Shown one piece after another: positions 56,663-64,000 of a DNA stretch of 64,000 nt (its first letter is position 1; each line of letters begins with the position of its first letter). Where the stretch lies: the NCBI GenBank assembly GCA_013140715.1, contig JABFSG010000016.1, positions 42,550-106,549 of the forward strand. The letters run 5' to 3'. Under the pieces are notes generated by a model. It saw nothing but the letters and a program-made list of their open reading frames with translations. It made no database searches and was not told where the DNA came from. The stretch comes from Nitrospiraceae bacterium. GTDB taxonomy: Bacteria; Nitrospirota; Nitrospiria; Nitrospirales; Nitrospiraceae. The position numbers and the translations under genes are program-made.

Positions 56663-58882
56663 ATGGGTAAGCGAGTCGTCTCACACGCCGTCAGGAGTGG
56701 CGTCACGATTGCCACGTTCACAGTCGTGCTGCTGTCTTTCATTTCGGTCTCGGCCGCAGAGCCACCCGGTGCGGAACCTCCGGAAAAGACCCCGACTGTG
56801 TATGCGCCGGAGGTCGTGTATAGCGCCACACGGACCCCGACGACGCTCGGCAGCTTGAACCAATCCGTGACGATCGTCACGGAAGAACAGATCCAACAAC
56901 AGCTTGCAGTCTCGCCCGGCCGAAGCTTGGGACAGATTCTACCTAAGCTCGTGCCCGGCATGTCCCAGAACGACGGCTCGATGGATTCTGGCACGAGCCA
57001 AACCATCCGAGGTCGCCAGATCGCCGTCTTGATTGACGGCGTACCGCAATTGAGCAGCCCCACCACCCAGTTGGATCTCGCCCACATCGACCCCAGCGCC
57101 ATTGAACGGATCGAGATCGTGAGGGGCGCGACGGCGATCTACGGCAACGGTGCGACTGGTGGGCTCATCAACATCATCACGAAACAAGCCGGAGAAGGGA
57201 AGACCAGCTTCTATACCGACGTGCAGGGCAGTGGGTCCTTGACCAGGGTGCTGCGAGGGCTCAGCGGAACCGTCGTGCAGGGCGTGCAGGGGAAAAAAGA
57301 TTGGTTCGATTACAACCTGGTCGGCACATTTAATAACCAAGGCGGCATGTTCGATGCCGAGGGGTCTCGAACTATGCCGGGCACGAATGGCGTCGGCGGG
57401 TTTGCCGATACGAAGTCCTACAATATTCTGGGAAAGTTCGGCGCCACCTTCGGAGAACACCGACTGCAGCTCACGTTCAACCGAAAAGAATCCCGGCAGG
57501 ATACCAACTATTTTTCCGACCCTGGGGTGGATGCACTCCCTCGCACCACTGCCAGATTCATCCCCGGTCTTGCGCTCGACGAGCAACCCAAGCTGACCAA
57601 TTCACAGATCAGCGTGGACTATTCCCATCCGCACCTCTTTCTCGACAGCAGTGTGCATATCCAGGGCTATTATCGTAGTCAGCGGACCCGGTTCCCGACG
57701 TTCGACGTCAGGCCCTTCGGAGGCACCGAGGTGTTGCAAGGATTGCCGCAAACAGACGTGCTGGGTACGCGAGCTGAGATCACCACGCCGATCCCACTCT
57801 ATGGCAAGCCTCAAGTCACGTGGGGCATGGATTTCTCCAGTCAGCATGGCGATCAACGGCAGAACTTGTACGATCCGGCCATTCTGGATGCGTCAGGAGG
57901 CCGCATCTTCAGCAAGATTGCGCAAACGCCATTGGTGCCCTCGCGTGTGTTTCAAACGGCCGCCGCGTTCGCGCAGGGCGAATGGACCCCGCTCGCCGCC
58001 CTCGTGCTGCGCGGAGGGGTCCGGTACGAACGGCTCGGGATTTCGAGCAGCGATTTCACCGACAGCGTGGGCAACGTTACTCCTGCCGGTTCCATCAAGT
58101 TTGACACCACGGTCTTCAATGCCGGCTTTGTGTACCATCTGATCGACCCCTTGGACCTGTTCTTCAATTTCAGTCAGGGGTTCAACGTGCCCGTTGGATC
58201 GATCGATGCGGCGTTGACCGGAGTGACGCCGGGCACCAACATCGCCCTCACCAAGTTGCAGCCGCAGCGCACAAACAACTACGAACTCGGTCTGCGAGGC
58301 AAATGGAGCAAGGTCCAAAGCTCGCTCTCTGGGTTCATCACCAAGTCGAGCCTGGGTCTCAATTTCGACCAGTTCACCAATTCGCTGCAGCGGGCTCCAC
58401 AAAGCATCTACGGAGTTGAGGCCACGTTGGACGTGCAGCCGTATGAAGGTTGGCGAATTGGAGGGTCCTACACCTTCGTCGAAGGGGATCAGACCATCGC
58501 CTTCAATCCCGACGTGCGCACGCCCATCAACGGGTTCAACATCCAACCGCAGAAGATTACCGGCTATCTCGAGCATCTGACGGTGCCGGAATGGCAGTGG
58601 CGCAACCGCTTGCAAGTCTTGTATTCCGGCAGTCGAACTCGCTCGAATGTGGCGTTTGCCTCAGGACTCGATCCCATCGGAGACCCCTTCTCGATGACGG
58701 AATACTTTGTCGTCGACTTCATCGCCACCGTCAAAGCCGGGCCAGGGACGTTGCGGTTCGGCATCGAGAATCTCTTGAATCAGAACTACGTCGCCGCGTT
58801 CAATCAGATTTCGTTCACGAATAGCTTCAATTACGCCGCGCGAGGAACCACGGCCACGATCGGCTACAGCATCGCCTATTGA
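56663..58882 (+). CDS. TonB-dependent receptor (IutA-like)
   Basis: A 739-residue receptor of another lineage. Signal peptide TFTVVLLSFISVSAA, TonB box TPTVYAPEVVYSATRTP, plug QSVTIVTEEQIQQQL, QTIRGRQIAVLIDGVPQ, IERIEIVRGATAIYGNGATGGLINIITKQ. The barrel includes RVFQTAAAFAQGEWTPLAALVLRGGVRYE and PVGSIDAALTGVTPG, patterns of aerobactin/IutA-type receptors. It ends ATIGYSIAY. A hydroxamate siderophore is a guess. Followed by its own PepSY gene at 58990. Confidence 0.88.
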   Translation: MGKRVVSHAVRSGVTIATFTVVLLSFISVSAAEPPGAEPPEKTPTVYAPEVVYSATRTPTTLGSLNQSVTIVTEEQIQQQLAVSPGRSLGQILPKLVPGMSQNDGSMDSGTSQTIRGRQIAVLIDGVPQLSSPTTQLDLAHIDPSAIERIEIVRGATAIYGNGATGGLINIITKQAGEGKTSFYTDVQGSGSLTRVLRGLSGTVVQGVQGKKDWFDYNLVGTFNNQGGMFDAEGSRTMPGTNGVGGFADTKSYNILGKFGATFGEHRLQLTFNRKESRQDTNYFSDPGVDALPRTTARFIPGLALDEQPKLTNSQISVDYSHPHLFLDSSVHIQGYYRSQRTRFPTFDVRPFGGTEVLQGLPQTDVLGTRAEITTPIPLYGKPQVTWGMDFSSQHGDQRQNLYDPAILDASGGRIFSKIAQTPLVPSRVFQTAAAFAQGEWTPLAALVLRGGVRYERLGISSSDFTDSVGNVTPAGSIKFDTTVFNAGFVYHLIDPLDLFFNFSQGFNVPVGSIDAALTGVTPGTNIALTKLQPQRTNNYELGLRGKWSKVQSSLSGFITKSSLGLNFDQFTNSLQRAPQSIYGVEATLDVQPYEGWRIGGSYTFVEGDQTIAFNPDVRTPINGFNIQPQKITGYLEHLTVPEWQWRNRLQVLYSGSRTRSNVAFASGLDPIGDPFSMTEYFVVDFIATVKAGPGTLRFGIENLLNQNYVAAFNQISFTNSFNYAARGTTATIGYSIAY

Positions 58883-58989
58883 GTGATCTCGGTGGGTTAT
58901 CGGGACGATGTCAGATCGAGAGGGGTAGGGTCGGTTGAGCAGCCGACTCTCGCACAGGCGAGAGTCGGCACACCTGAGCGAGACCGCGC

Positions 58990-60069
58990 ATGGGAAACAC
59001 ACCGTCGCGTACAGTGTTCTTCACGCTCCACCAGTGGGTGGGGCTGGTGATCGGCCTGTTCGTCATCAGCGCGAGCCTCACCGGCTCGGCGCTTGTCTAC
59101 TGGCAAGAACTCGACCATTGGTGGAACCATGATCGACTGACGGTGACGCCGGCAGGGACGCCGCTCCCGTTAGATGAACTCGTGCGGATCGCCCGCGCGA
59201 GGCATCCTGATGCGACCGGCATGAACATCCTGTGGTTCCCGCAGCGTCCCGACGACTCCTACGAATTTCGCCTCTATTTCGACAAGCACGATTATGGGAT
59301 GGACGGCAACGCTGTTCTCAATCTTGACCCGTACAGCGGCACGGTCTTACGCGACGGGTCCCATCGAGATCCCAGCCATGTCATGCATTGGATACTCACA
59401 TTCCATTATAGTTTGCATCTCGGCTTGACCGGGGTGCTGTGGATGGGACTCATCACCGTTGCGGTGGGAGTGTCACTCATCACAGGAATCTGGCTGTATC
59501 GCACACAGCTTCTCTCCGTGGTGCTGTGCCGGAAACGGATACATTGGGCCAACTGGCGGACGGCCGCCTTTGGTCTGCACGGCATCGTAGGGGTCTGGAC
59601 GCTGTTCTTTGTGGCGGCGATCTTCTTCAGCGGCTTTCTCATGAATCGAACGGCCTTTGACCCCAATGCCTGGGCCACGACCACGTACCAGCCTGCTCCA
59701 GCCACAGGCGCCTCGTTGGACAGGATGCTGGCACAGTCGCGTGACGTCTTTCCTGGATTTGTCGTCCGATCGATGTACATTCCCTTCGTGACCGGTGACA
59801 CAGTCCGCGTGAGTGGCGATGTGCCGGGCACATCGCCACTGCTGGGGCACGGTGCAAGTGCCGTCGCCTTCGACCCACTCACGGGTGAGGTGGTCGATCG
59901 TATCGATATCAACAACCAACCCATGTGGACGAAGTTCGAAACTGTCGCCTATGCTTTCCACATTGGGACATTCGCCGGCGAACCGTCACGACTCCTCTAC
60001 GTGTTCGTCGGCCTTGCGCCGGCACTCCTGGCGATGACCGGCTTCGTACTGTGGTGGTGGAAGCGATAG
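58990..60069 (+). CDS. PepSY-TM inner membrane protein
   Basis: A 359-residue protein with four membrane segments (TVFFTLHQWVGLVIGLFVISASLTGSALVYW, GLTGVLWMGLITVAVGVSLITGIWL, GIVGVWTLFFVAAIFFSGFLM, YVFVGLAPALLAMTGFVLWWWKR). Periplasmic PepSY-type domains include GNAVLNLDPYSGTVLRDG and AVAFDPLTGEVVDRIDINN. His residues at helix ends (HQW, HWILTFHYSLH, HGIVG) resemble heme ligands. It belongs with the receptor at 56663 and probably takes part in iron release or regulation. Confidence 0.85.
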   Translation: MGNTPSRTVFFTLHQWVGLVIGLFVISASLTGSALVYWQELDHWWNHDRLTVTPAGTPLPLDELVRIARARHPDATGMNILWFPQRPDDSYEFRLYFDKHDYGMDGNAVLNLDPYSGTVLRDGSHRDPSHVMHWILTFHYSLHLGLTGVLWMGLITVAVGVSLITGIWLYRTQLLSVVLCRKRIHWANWRTAAFGLHGIVGVWTLFFVAAIFFSGFLMNRTAFDPNAWATTTYQPAPATGASLDRMLAQSRDVFPGFVVRSMYIPFVTGDTVRVSGDVPGTSPLLGHGASAVAFDPLTGEVVDRIDINNQPMWTKFETVAYAFHIGTFAGEPSRLLYVFVGLAPALLAMTGFVLWWWKR

Positions 60070-60151
60070 GGGACCCCGGCGACGGTCGCGCATACGTGAA
60101 CGGGAGGGCAATGGCCGGGATCTCGACACATCTTTGTCCAACCGCGAGCGC

Positions 60152-60192
60152 TGTAGTATTCGTGAGCATCCGTGAGCACACATCGGTAGACA
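60152..60192 (+). promoter_or_regulatory. Cassette-leader motif copy 7 (41-bp form)
   Basis: TGTAGTATTCGTGAGCA, extra TCCGTGAGCA, CACA, TCGGTAGACA. Again a ten-base insertion of the central unit. It lies 54 bases before the ORF at 60246. A partial trace (TAGTGTTCGTGAGC) is at about 60757. Confidence 0.75.
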
Positions 60193-60245
60193 ATCCGCTC
60201 ACTGTTGAGTAAAGTGATGCCCCTTTAATTCAATGGGTATATCCG

Positions 60246-60644
60246 GTGAACGACCCGCTCCACTTCATGCATACCGACCGACGAAGCGGTCAGGTTCCCT
60301 CGCTGGTCTTGCTTGTGGTCTGCCTGCTCGTTGGCATCCGGCTGACGGTCAGCTTCGTCTGTTTTACCTGCTTCACGGACCTCGAGAGGCCGACAAGCCG
60401 TAGCTTTCACCTCCATACCGGGAGCGACCTGAATCCATGCCACCATGGCCGGGTCGAGGCCAGTCCACTGCTGACCTGGGCCTGCGCCGTCACCCAGGAT
60501 GAATCGGCGTTTATCCTGCCCGAGGTGCCCCGGTTGCCGATCATTGTCTCGTTGTTCGTCCCTCTGTTCCTGCTTGCGATCTCCTATAGAGACAAACCCC
60601 TGATTGCGGCTCACGGCCGCGGTCCTCCCTTCTTCCTCTCCTAA
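60246..60644 (+). CDS. Small membrane/exported protein with C-terminal RGPP tail
   Basis: A 132-residue paralogue of 44354: LVLLVVCLLVGIRLTVSFVCFTCFTDLERP, FHLHTGSDLNPCHHG, IPRLP-like helix EVPRLPIIVSLFVPLFLLAI, and the ending HGRGPPFFLS. GTG start. It precedes the outer-membrane protein at 60866. The same RGPP ending makes it a member of the leader group. Confidence 0.7.
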   Translation: MNDPLHFMHTDRRSGQVPSLVLLVVCLLVGIRLTVSFVCFTCFTDLERPTSRSFHLHTGSDLNPCHHGRVEASPLLTWACAVTQDESAFILPEVPRLPIIVSLFVPLFLLAISYRDKPLIAAHGRGPPFFLS

Positions 60645-60865
60645 TTCCAGTCACACGATTTTACTGAATATGCCTGAGCCGGCCAGAGGCCGAGCTCGAC
60701 GAGGACCTGTGTCACGGGTTCGGCCACGCACGGCACCGGTTGGACCGGTCGCCTGATAGTGTTCGTGAGCGGGCTGGACTGGCCGGCGATCTACCTCACC
60801 GGCTTCTGCATGTAGTGTCGGAAACGGCGGATGAAAACAACGTCCAGACTCCGGGTGCCGGATCG

Positions 60866-63106
60866 ATGACTATTTCGTACGCGCGAATGGGCGCGCCAAT
60901 GATGGCGGTAGTGGTCGGTGTCCTGCTCGCGGGGGGCTGGCTTGGCGCACTGCCAACGGAGGGGGCGGACCTGTTCCCTGCGGCCCCCCCGCTGGTCGAG
61001 ACCTCCGCCGTGACCGACTCCCTCCATCGTGTGCAGATGGTCAGGACCGCGGAGCCCCCGGTCATCGATGGCCGCCTGACCGAGGCCGTCTGGGAAGGGG
61101 CAGCAGTGGTGACGGACCTAACCCAAGCCTATCCTAACGAGGGCACTCCGCCAAGCGCCCGCACGGAGGTGCGGCTCCTCTTCGACGCCGACTTTCTGTA
61201 CATCGGAGTCCGGGCCTTCGACGCCGAGCCGGAGCAGATCATCGCCAAGGAACGCCAGCGCGATATCGTGATGGATGGGGATGATCACGTGGTCGTGGCA
61301 CTCGATCCGTTCCATGACTTACGCCGAGGGTATTATTTTGAGGTTAATCCGCTGGGCAATCGGCGTGATGGGCTCATTTCTCCCCACGCCGACCTAGAGA
61401 ACGGCGGGTTGCAGATCCAATTTGAGTGGGACGGCATCTGGTATGCCGAGGCCGTGATTGATGCGCAGGGCTGGACCGCGGAGCTGGCGATTCCGATGAA
61501 GACGATCAGTTTCGATCCCGACCACACGACCTGGGGCTTTAACGTGGAGCGTGTCATCCCGCGCAAGAACGAAACCATCAGGTGGACCGCCGCCACCCGC
61601 ACGAAACAAGTGGTCGCAATGGGCGATGCGGGACATCTGGACGGGATGACCGAGCTGCGGCAGGGCCTCGGAGTGGATCTGGTACCCTACGCCAAATATA
61701 CGGGAAGGCGCGAGACCCCACGCGGCAACGATGAGTTTCTCTTCAAGCCTGGTGGCGATCTCTACTATAAAGTGACGCCTTCTGTCACGGCGGCGCTCAC
61801 GATCAATACCGACTTCTCGGAAAAGGAGGTGGACGATCGGAAAGTCAATCTCACACGATTCCCGCTGTTTTTCCCAGAGAAGCGCCGATTCTTCCTCCAA
61901 GACGGCAACTATTTTCAGTTTGGCGGGGGCGCACCGACACCGCTGCCGTTCTTTTCACGACGCATGGGGTTGGGCGCTGATCGGACGCCGATTGATCTGC
62001 TAGGGGGCATGAAGGTCACCGGTCAAGTTGGCCGAATAAATATAGGGCTGCTATCGGTTCAGTCCGACAAAACTGACGACCTGATTTCTAAGAATCTCAC
62101 CGTGGGCCGTGCCAGCGTGGGGTTTCTCGACGAATCGTCCGTGGGCGTCATCTTTACCAACGGGAATCCGCTCCGGAATGTCGAGAATCGCCTAGGCGGG
62201 GCCGACTTGACGCTGAAGAGTTCGAACTTCCTAGGGACCTCGCAAGTGGTCGAGCTGGATGCGTATTATATGCAGTCGGATGGGGAAGGGCAGTCGGGCA
62301 ATGCATTTGGTGGACGGCTGCTCTATCCAAATTTTACCTGGGATGGGGGGCTCACATTTGGCCAATCGGGGACCAATTTCAACCCAGCCTTAGGTTTTAT
62401 TCTTCAGTCCGGCACTCGCGACTATTCAGGATGGTTGGGGCGGTCCTGGCGGCCGGCAGGGCTCGATTCGGTGCGGGTTGGAGTCTTCGCCGTGGACAAA
62501 ACAACACTCGATGGTCGGCCTCTCACCGGCGACCTGTCGCTCCCCGAAGTGACGGTGAAGTTGACCTCGCAAGACAGCCTCAATATCGCCCCCTTTGTGA
62601 CGCGCGAGCAATACTTTGTGCCGTTTGAAATCGCGCCCGGTGTCATCATTCCTCCCGGAGAATATACCTGGCTGACCTATCACCTATTTCTGGAAAGTGC
62701 GAAGACACGCGCCGTGGGGGGGTCGATTCACTTCGATTGTTGCGCCTATCTCAACCAGGGCCACCGTATGAACTTGGATACGACACTGGTCTGGCGGCCC
62801 AGTTCCTGGTTCAATCTGGCGGCGATCTATAGTCAAGTCAGACTGGATCTGCCGGATGGGAAGTTTACCGTGCATATCGGGCAACTCAATCTCAATATGA
62901 CTTTCACGCGAAACCTCAGTTGGAATCTGGTGGGGCAATACGACAACGTCTCGAACGAATTCGGCATGAACAGTCGGATGCGGTGGGCCGTGCAACCCGG
63001 CAGCGACGTGTTTCTCGTCTTCAATCACAACGCCGACACCGAACACGGCTGGCACTCCAAAGTTTCTGAACTGAGTGCGAAACTGGCTTGGACGTTTCGG
63101 TACTGA
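60866..63106 (+). CDS. DUF5916-type outer membrane protein with N-terminal CBM9-like domain
   Basis: A 746-residue exported protein: signal peptide MMAVVVGVLLAGGWLGALP, then a carbohydrate-binding family 9-like beta domain (PPVIDGRLTEAVWEGA ... LLFDADFLYIGVRAFDAEP), followed by FFPEKRRFFLQDGNYFQFG, the hallmark of DUF5916. The second half is a beta-barrel ending SAKLAWTFRY. Function is unknown; the family is often found near TonB systems. ATG 60866 is chosen, although 60887 is possible. Confidence 0.85.
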   Translation: MTISYARMGAPMMAVVVGVLLAGGWLGALPTEGADLFPAAPPLVETSAVTDSLHRVQMVRTAEPPVIDGRLTEAVWEGAAVVTDLTQAYPNEGTPPSARTEVRLLFDADFLYIGVRAFDAEPEQIIAKERQRDIVMDGDDHVVVALDPFHDLRRGYYFEVNPLGNRRDGLISPHADLENGGLQIQFEWDGIWYAEAVIDAQGWTAELAIPMKTISFDPDHTTWGFNVERVIPRKNETIRWTAATRTKQVVAMGDAGHLDGMTELRQGLGVDLVPYAKYTGRRETPRGNDEFLFKPGGDLYYKVTPSVTAALTINTDFSEKEVDDRKVNLTRFPLFFPEKRRFFLQDGNYFQFGGGAPTPLPFFSRRMGLGADRTPIDLLGGMKVTGQVGRINIGLLSVQSDKTDDLISKNLTVGRASVGFLDESSVGVIFTNGNPLRNVENRLGGADLTLKSSNFLGTSQVVELDAYYMQSDGEGQSGNAFGGRLLYPNFTWDGGLTFGQSGTNFNPALGFILQSGTRDYSGWLGRSWRPAGLDSVRVGVFAVDKTTLDGRPLTGDLSLPEVTVKLTSQDSLNIAPFVTREQYFVPFEIAPGVIIPPGEYTWLTYHLFLESAKTRAVGGSIHFDCCAYLNQGHRMNLDTTLVWRPSSWFNLAAIYSQVRLDLPDGKFTVHIGQLNLNMTFTRNLSWNLVGQYDNVSNEFGMNSRMRWAVQPGSDVFLVFNHNADTEHGWHSKVSELSAKLAWTFRY

Positions 63107-63141
63107 AGCACGCGGTCTGGCTGGTAACTAGTCAGATGTTT

Positions 63142-63168
63142 AGGCTGAAGACTAAAAGCCTTCAGCCT
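63142..63168. repeat. Tight hairpin AGGCTGAAG / CTTCAGCCT
   Basis: AGGCTGAAG (63142-63150) and CTTCAGCCT (63160-63168) form a nine-base stem around a nine-base loop (ACTAAAAGC). It is just after the DUF5916 gene and could serve as its terminator. Confidence 0.65.
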
Positions 63169-63192
63169 ATCTACCTGAATCGTGACAAAAAC

Positions 63193-63223
63193 TGTAGCAC
63201 CCGTGAGCAGATATCGGTAGACA
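63193..63223 (+). promoter_or_regulatory. Cassette-leader motif copy 8
   Basis: TGTAGCACCCGTGAGCA, GATA, TCGGTAGACA, 112 bases before the SmbP-like gene. Its presence before a gene with no RAPP ORF links the motif to metal-related genes, not to the RAPP ORF itself. Confidence 0.75.
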
Positions 63224-63335
63224 GGTCCCCCGACGAGGAGTACAAAATAGTTAGACTCGGTCTCTCCCTTTGGATTAGCTCGGACAGTTCGTATCGGCCC
63301 ATTCACAATTGTTACGTATTAAGGAGGAATGTCCA

Positions 63336-63644
63336 ATGAAGCAAGTATTGATGACGGTTATGGCAGTGGCGGTACTCGGCCTGGGTCTGAGCCTGCAGCC
63401 GGCGGTCTCGTTGGCGGGGAAAGGTCATGAACATGTCCAGGAGGTGATCAAACATGCCAAGGAGGGCATTCAGCACGAGAAGGAGGCCATCACCCATCTG
63501 GAGGAAGCAATAAAAGGAAGCGCCGATTCCCACGCCAAGGAAGCGCTTGAGCATGCCAAGGAATCTCTGAAACATGCGGAGGAATCGCTGGCGCATGCCG
63601 AAATGGCGGCGCAGAAACCGGAAGGAAAGAAGAAGAGCAAGTAG
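63336..63644 (+). CDS. Small exported His-rich metal-binding protein (SmbP-like)
   Basis: A 102-residue protein with a signal peptide (VLMTVMAVAVLGLGLSLQPAVSLA) and a helical, His/Glu/Lys-rich body of repeated units: HVQEVIKHAKEGIQHEKEAITHLEEAIKGS and HAKEALEHAKESLKHAEESLAHAEMA. The spacing of His every seven or so residues resembles SmbP of Nitrosomonas europaea, a periplasmic four-helix protein binding Cu and Ni. AGGAGG precedes ATG at 63336. It lies under motif copy 8. Confidence 0.82.
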   Translation: MKQVLMTVMAVAVLGLGLSLQPAVSLAGKGHEHVQEVIKHAKEGIQHEKEAITHLEEAIKGSADSHAKEALEHAKESLKHAEESLAHAEMAAQKPEGKKKSK

Positions 63645-63851
63645 GGCACAGCATGAGCTCGGTGCTGCCGGCAGTGCAACGCACCGGCAGCACCGGCAGA
63701 CTCCAGAACGGTCTTCCGCTGCATGCAGCTCGTTATCGGGCCTGTCCGGTTACTCTGGTATAGTCAACCGAACAGACCAGATAGACCAGATCAACACATC
63801 TCATTCCCCAGGCCAATCGCGTGTAAGCGATTTTTCTTCCTAGGAGGTAGT

Positions 63852-64000
63852 ATGCGTCAGGCTTTCTTCATGTTGCTCATGAGCCTCTGTCTGGCAGCGC
63901 CGGCCCTGGCCGACGGCGGACACGATCACCATGCCGTGCCCACCCTGATGAATCAAACGACCACCACCGTCACGATGAAGGACAATACCGTGACCCTCAC
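63852..64000 (+). CDS. Exported protein, start only (window edge)
   Basis: ATG at 63852 follows TAGGAGG. The translation begins MRQAFFMLLMSLCLAAPALA (signal peptide), then DGGHDHHAVPTLMNQTTTTVTMKDNTVTL, and is open to the end of the window. HDHH after the signal suggests metal binding. The gene's full extent and identity are not visible. Confidence 0.7.
   Translation, partial: MRQAFFMLLMSLCLAAPALADGGHDHHAVPTLMNQTTTTVTMKDNTVTL

Noticed and set aside
60740..60865. Extended N-terminus of the DUF5916 protein
   Set aside because: A proper signal peptide begins at 60866-60887; the extra 42 residues are hydrophilic and overlap a partial leader motif.
40028..63223. CRISPR array made of the 31-bp motif
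   Set aside because: Copies are 1.8-4.3 kb apart with genes in between; spacing is not uniform and no cas gene is present.

Overview
The window is bacterial chromosomal DNA, most likely from the phylum Nitrospirota and probably a Nitrospira species. This is inferred from the gene families, the large nuo operon of the NuoA-B-CD-E-F type, and the style of the intergenic hairpin elements. No rRNA gene is present to confirm it.

Left part (about 1-9700): mostly ordinary genes on the minus strand. They are uvrC, a broken four-helix-bundle gene, a DapF-like gene lacking both catalytic cysteines, a glyoxalase-like gene, a GNAT acetyltransferase coupled to a polysaccharide deacetylase, a membrane protein and a YihY/BrkB protein. 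A site-2 protease with CBS domains lies on the plus strand. The first 760 bases hold the decayed end of a FadL-type outer membrane protein gene.

Middle (9758-30080): a complete complex I operon on the minus strand, transcribed nuoA-B-CD-E-F-G-H-I-J-K-L-M-N. It is preceded by a MidA/NDUFAF7-type methyltransferase gene, and then comes secA. Several nuo junctions carry hairpins whose arms are built from short repeated units.

Right part (30254-64000): a plus-strand accessory region devoted to TonB-dependent outer-membrane transport, probably of metals or siderophores. It holds tonB, exbB, exbD, two TlpA-like thioredoxins, a sialidase-fold protein, TonB-dependent receptors, PepSY membrane proteins and a small histidine-rich protein resembling SmbP. 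From 40 kb on, one cassette is repeated many times: a 31- or 41-bp motif, a small exported protein, then a receptor and/or PepSY gene. Copies are in all stages of decay, with nonsense, frameshift and truncation.

The most interesting signal is a set of ten small exported ORFs (one broken) of unrelated body sequence. All end in R-A-P-P or R-G-P-P a few residues before the stop, and all sit just upstream of a gene for an envelope protein. RAPP is the core of known translational arrest peptides (ApdA/ApdP type). Several of these ORFs also carry His/Cys metal-ligand-like motifs, and four are followed by conserved, mutually exclusive hairpins before the next gene. A family of metal- or secretion-sensing arrest leaders controlling TonB receptors is therefore a reasonable hypothesis. 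It is inference, not proof.
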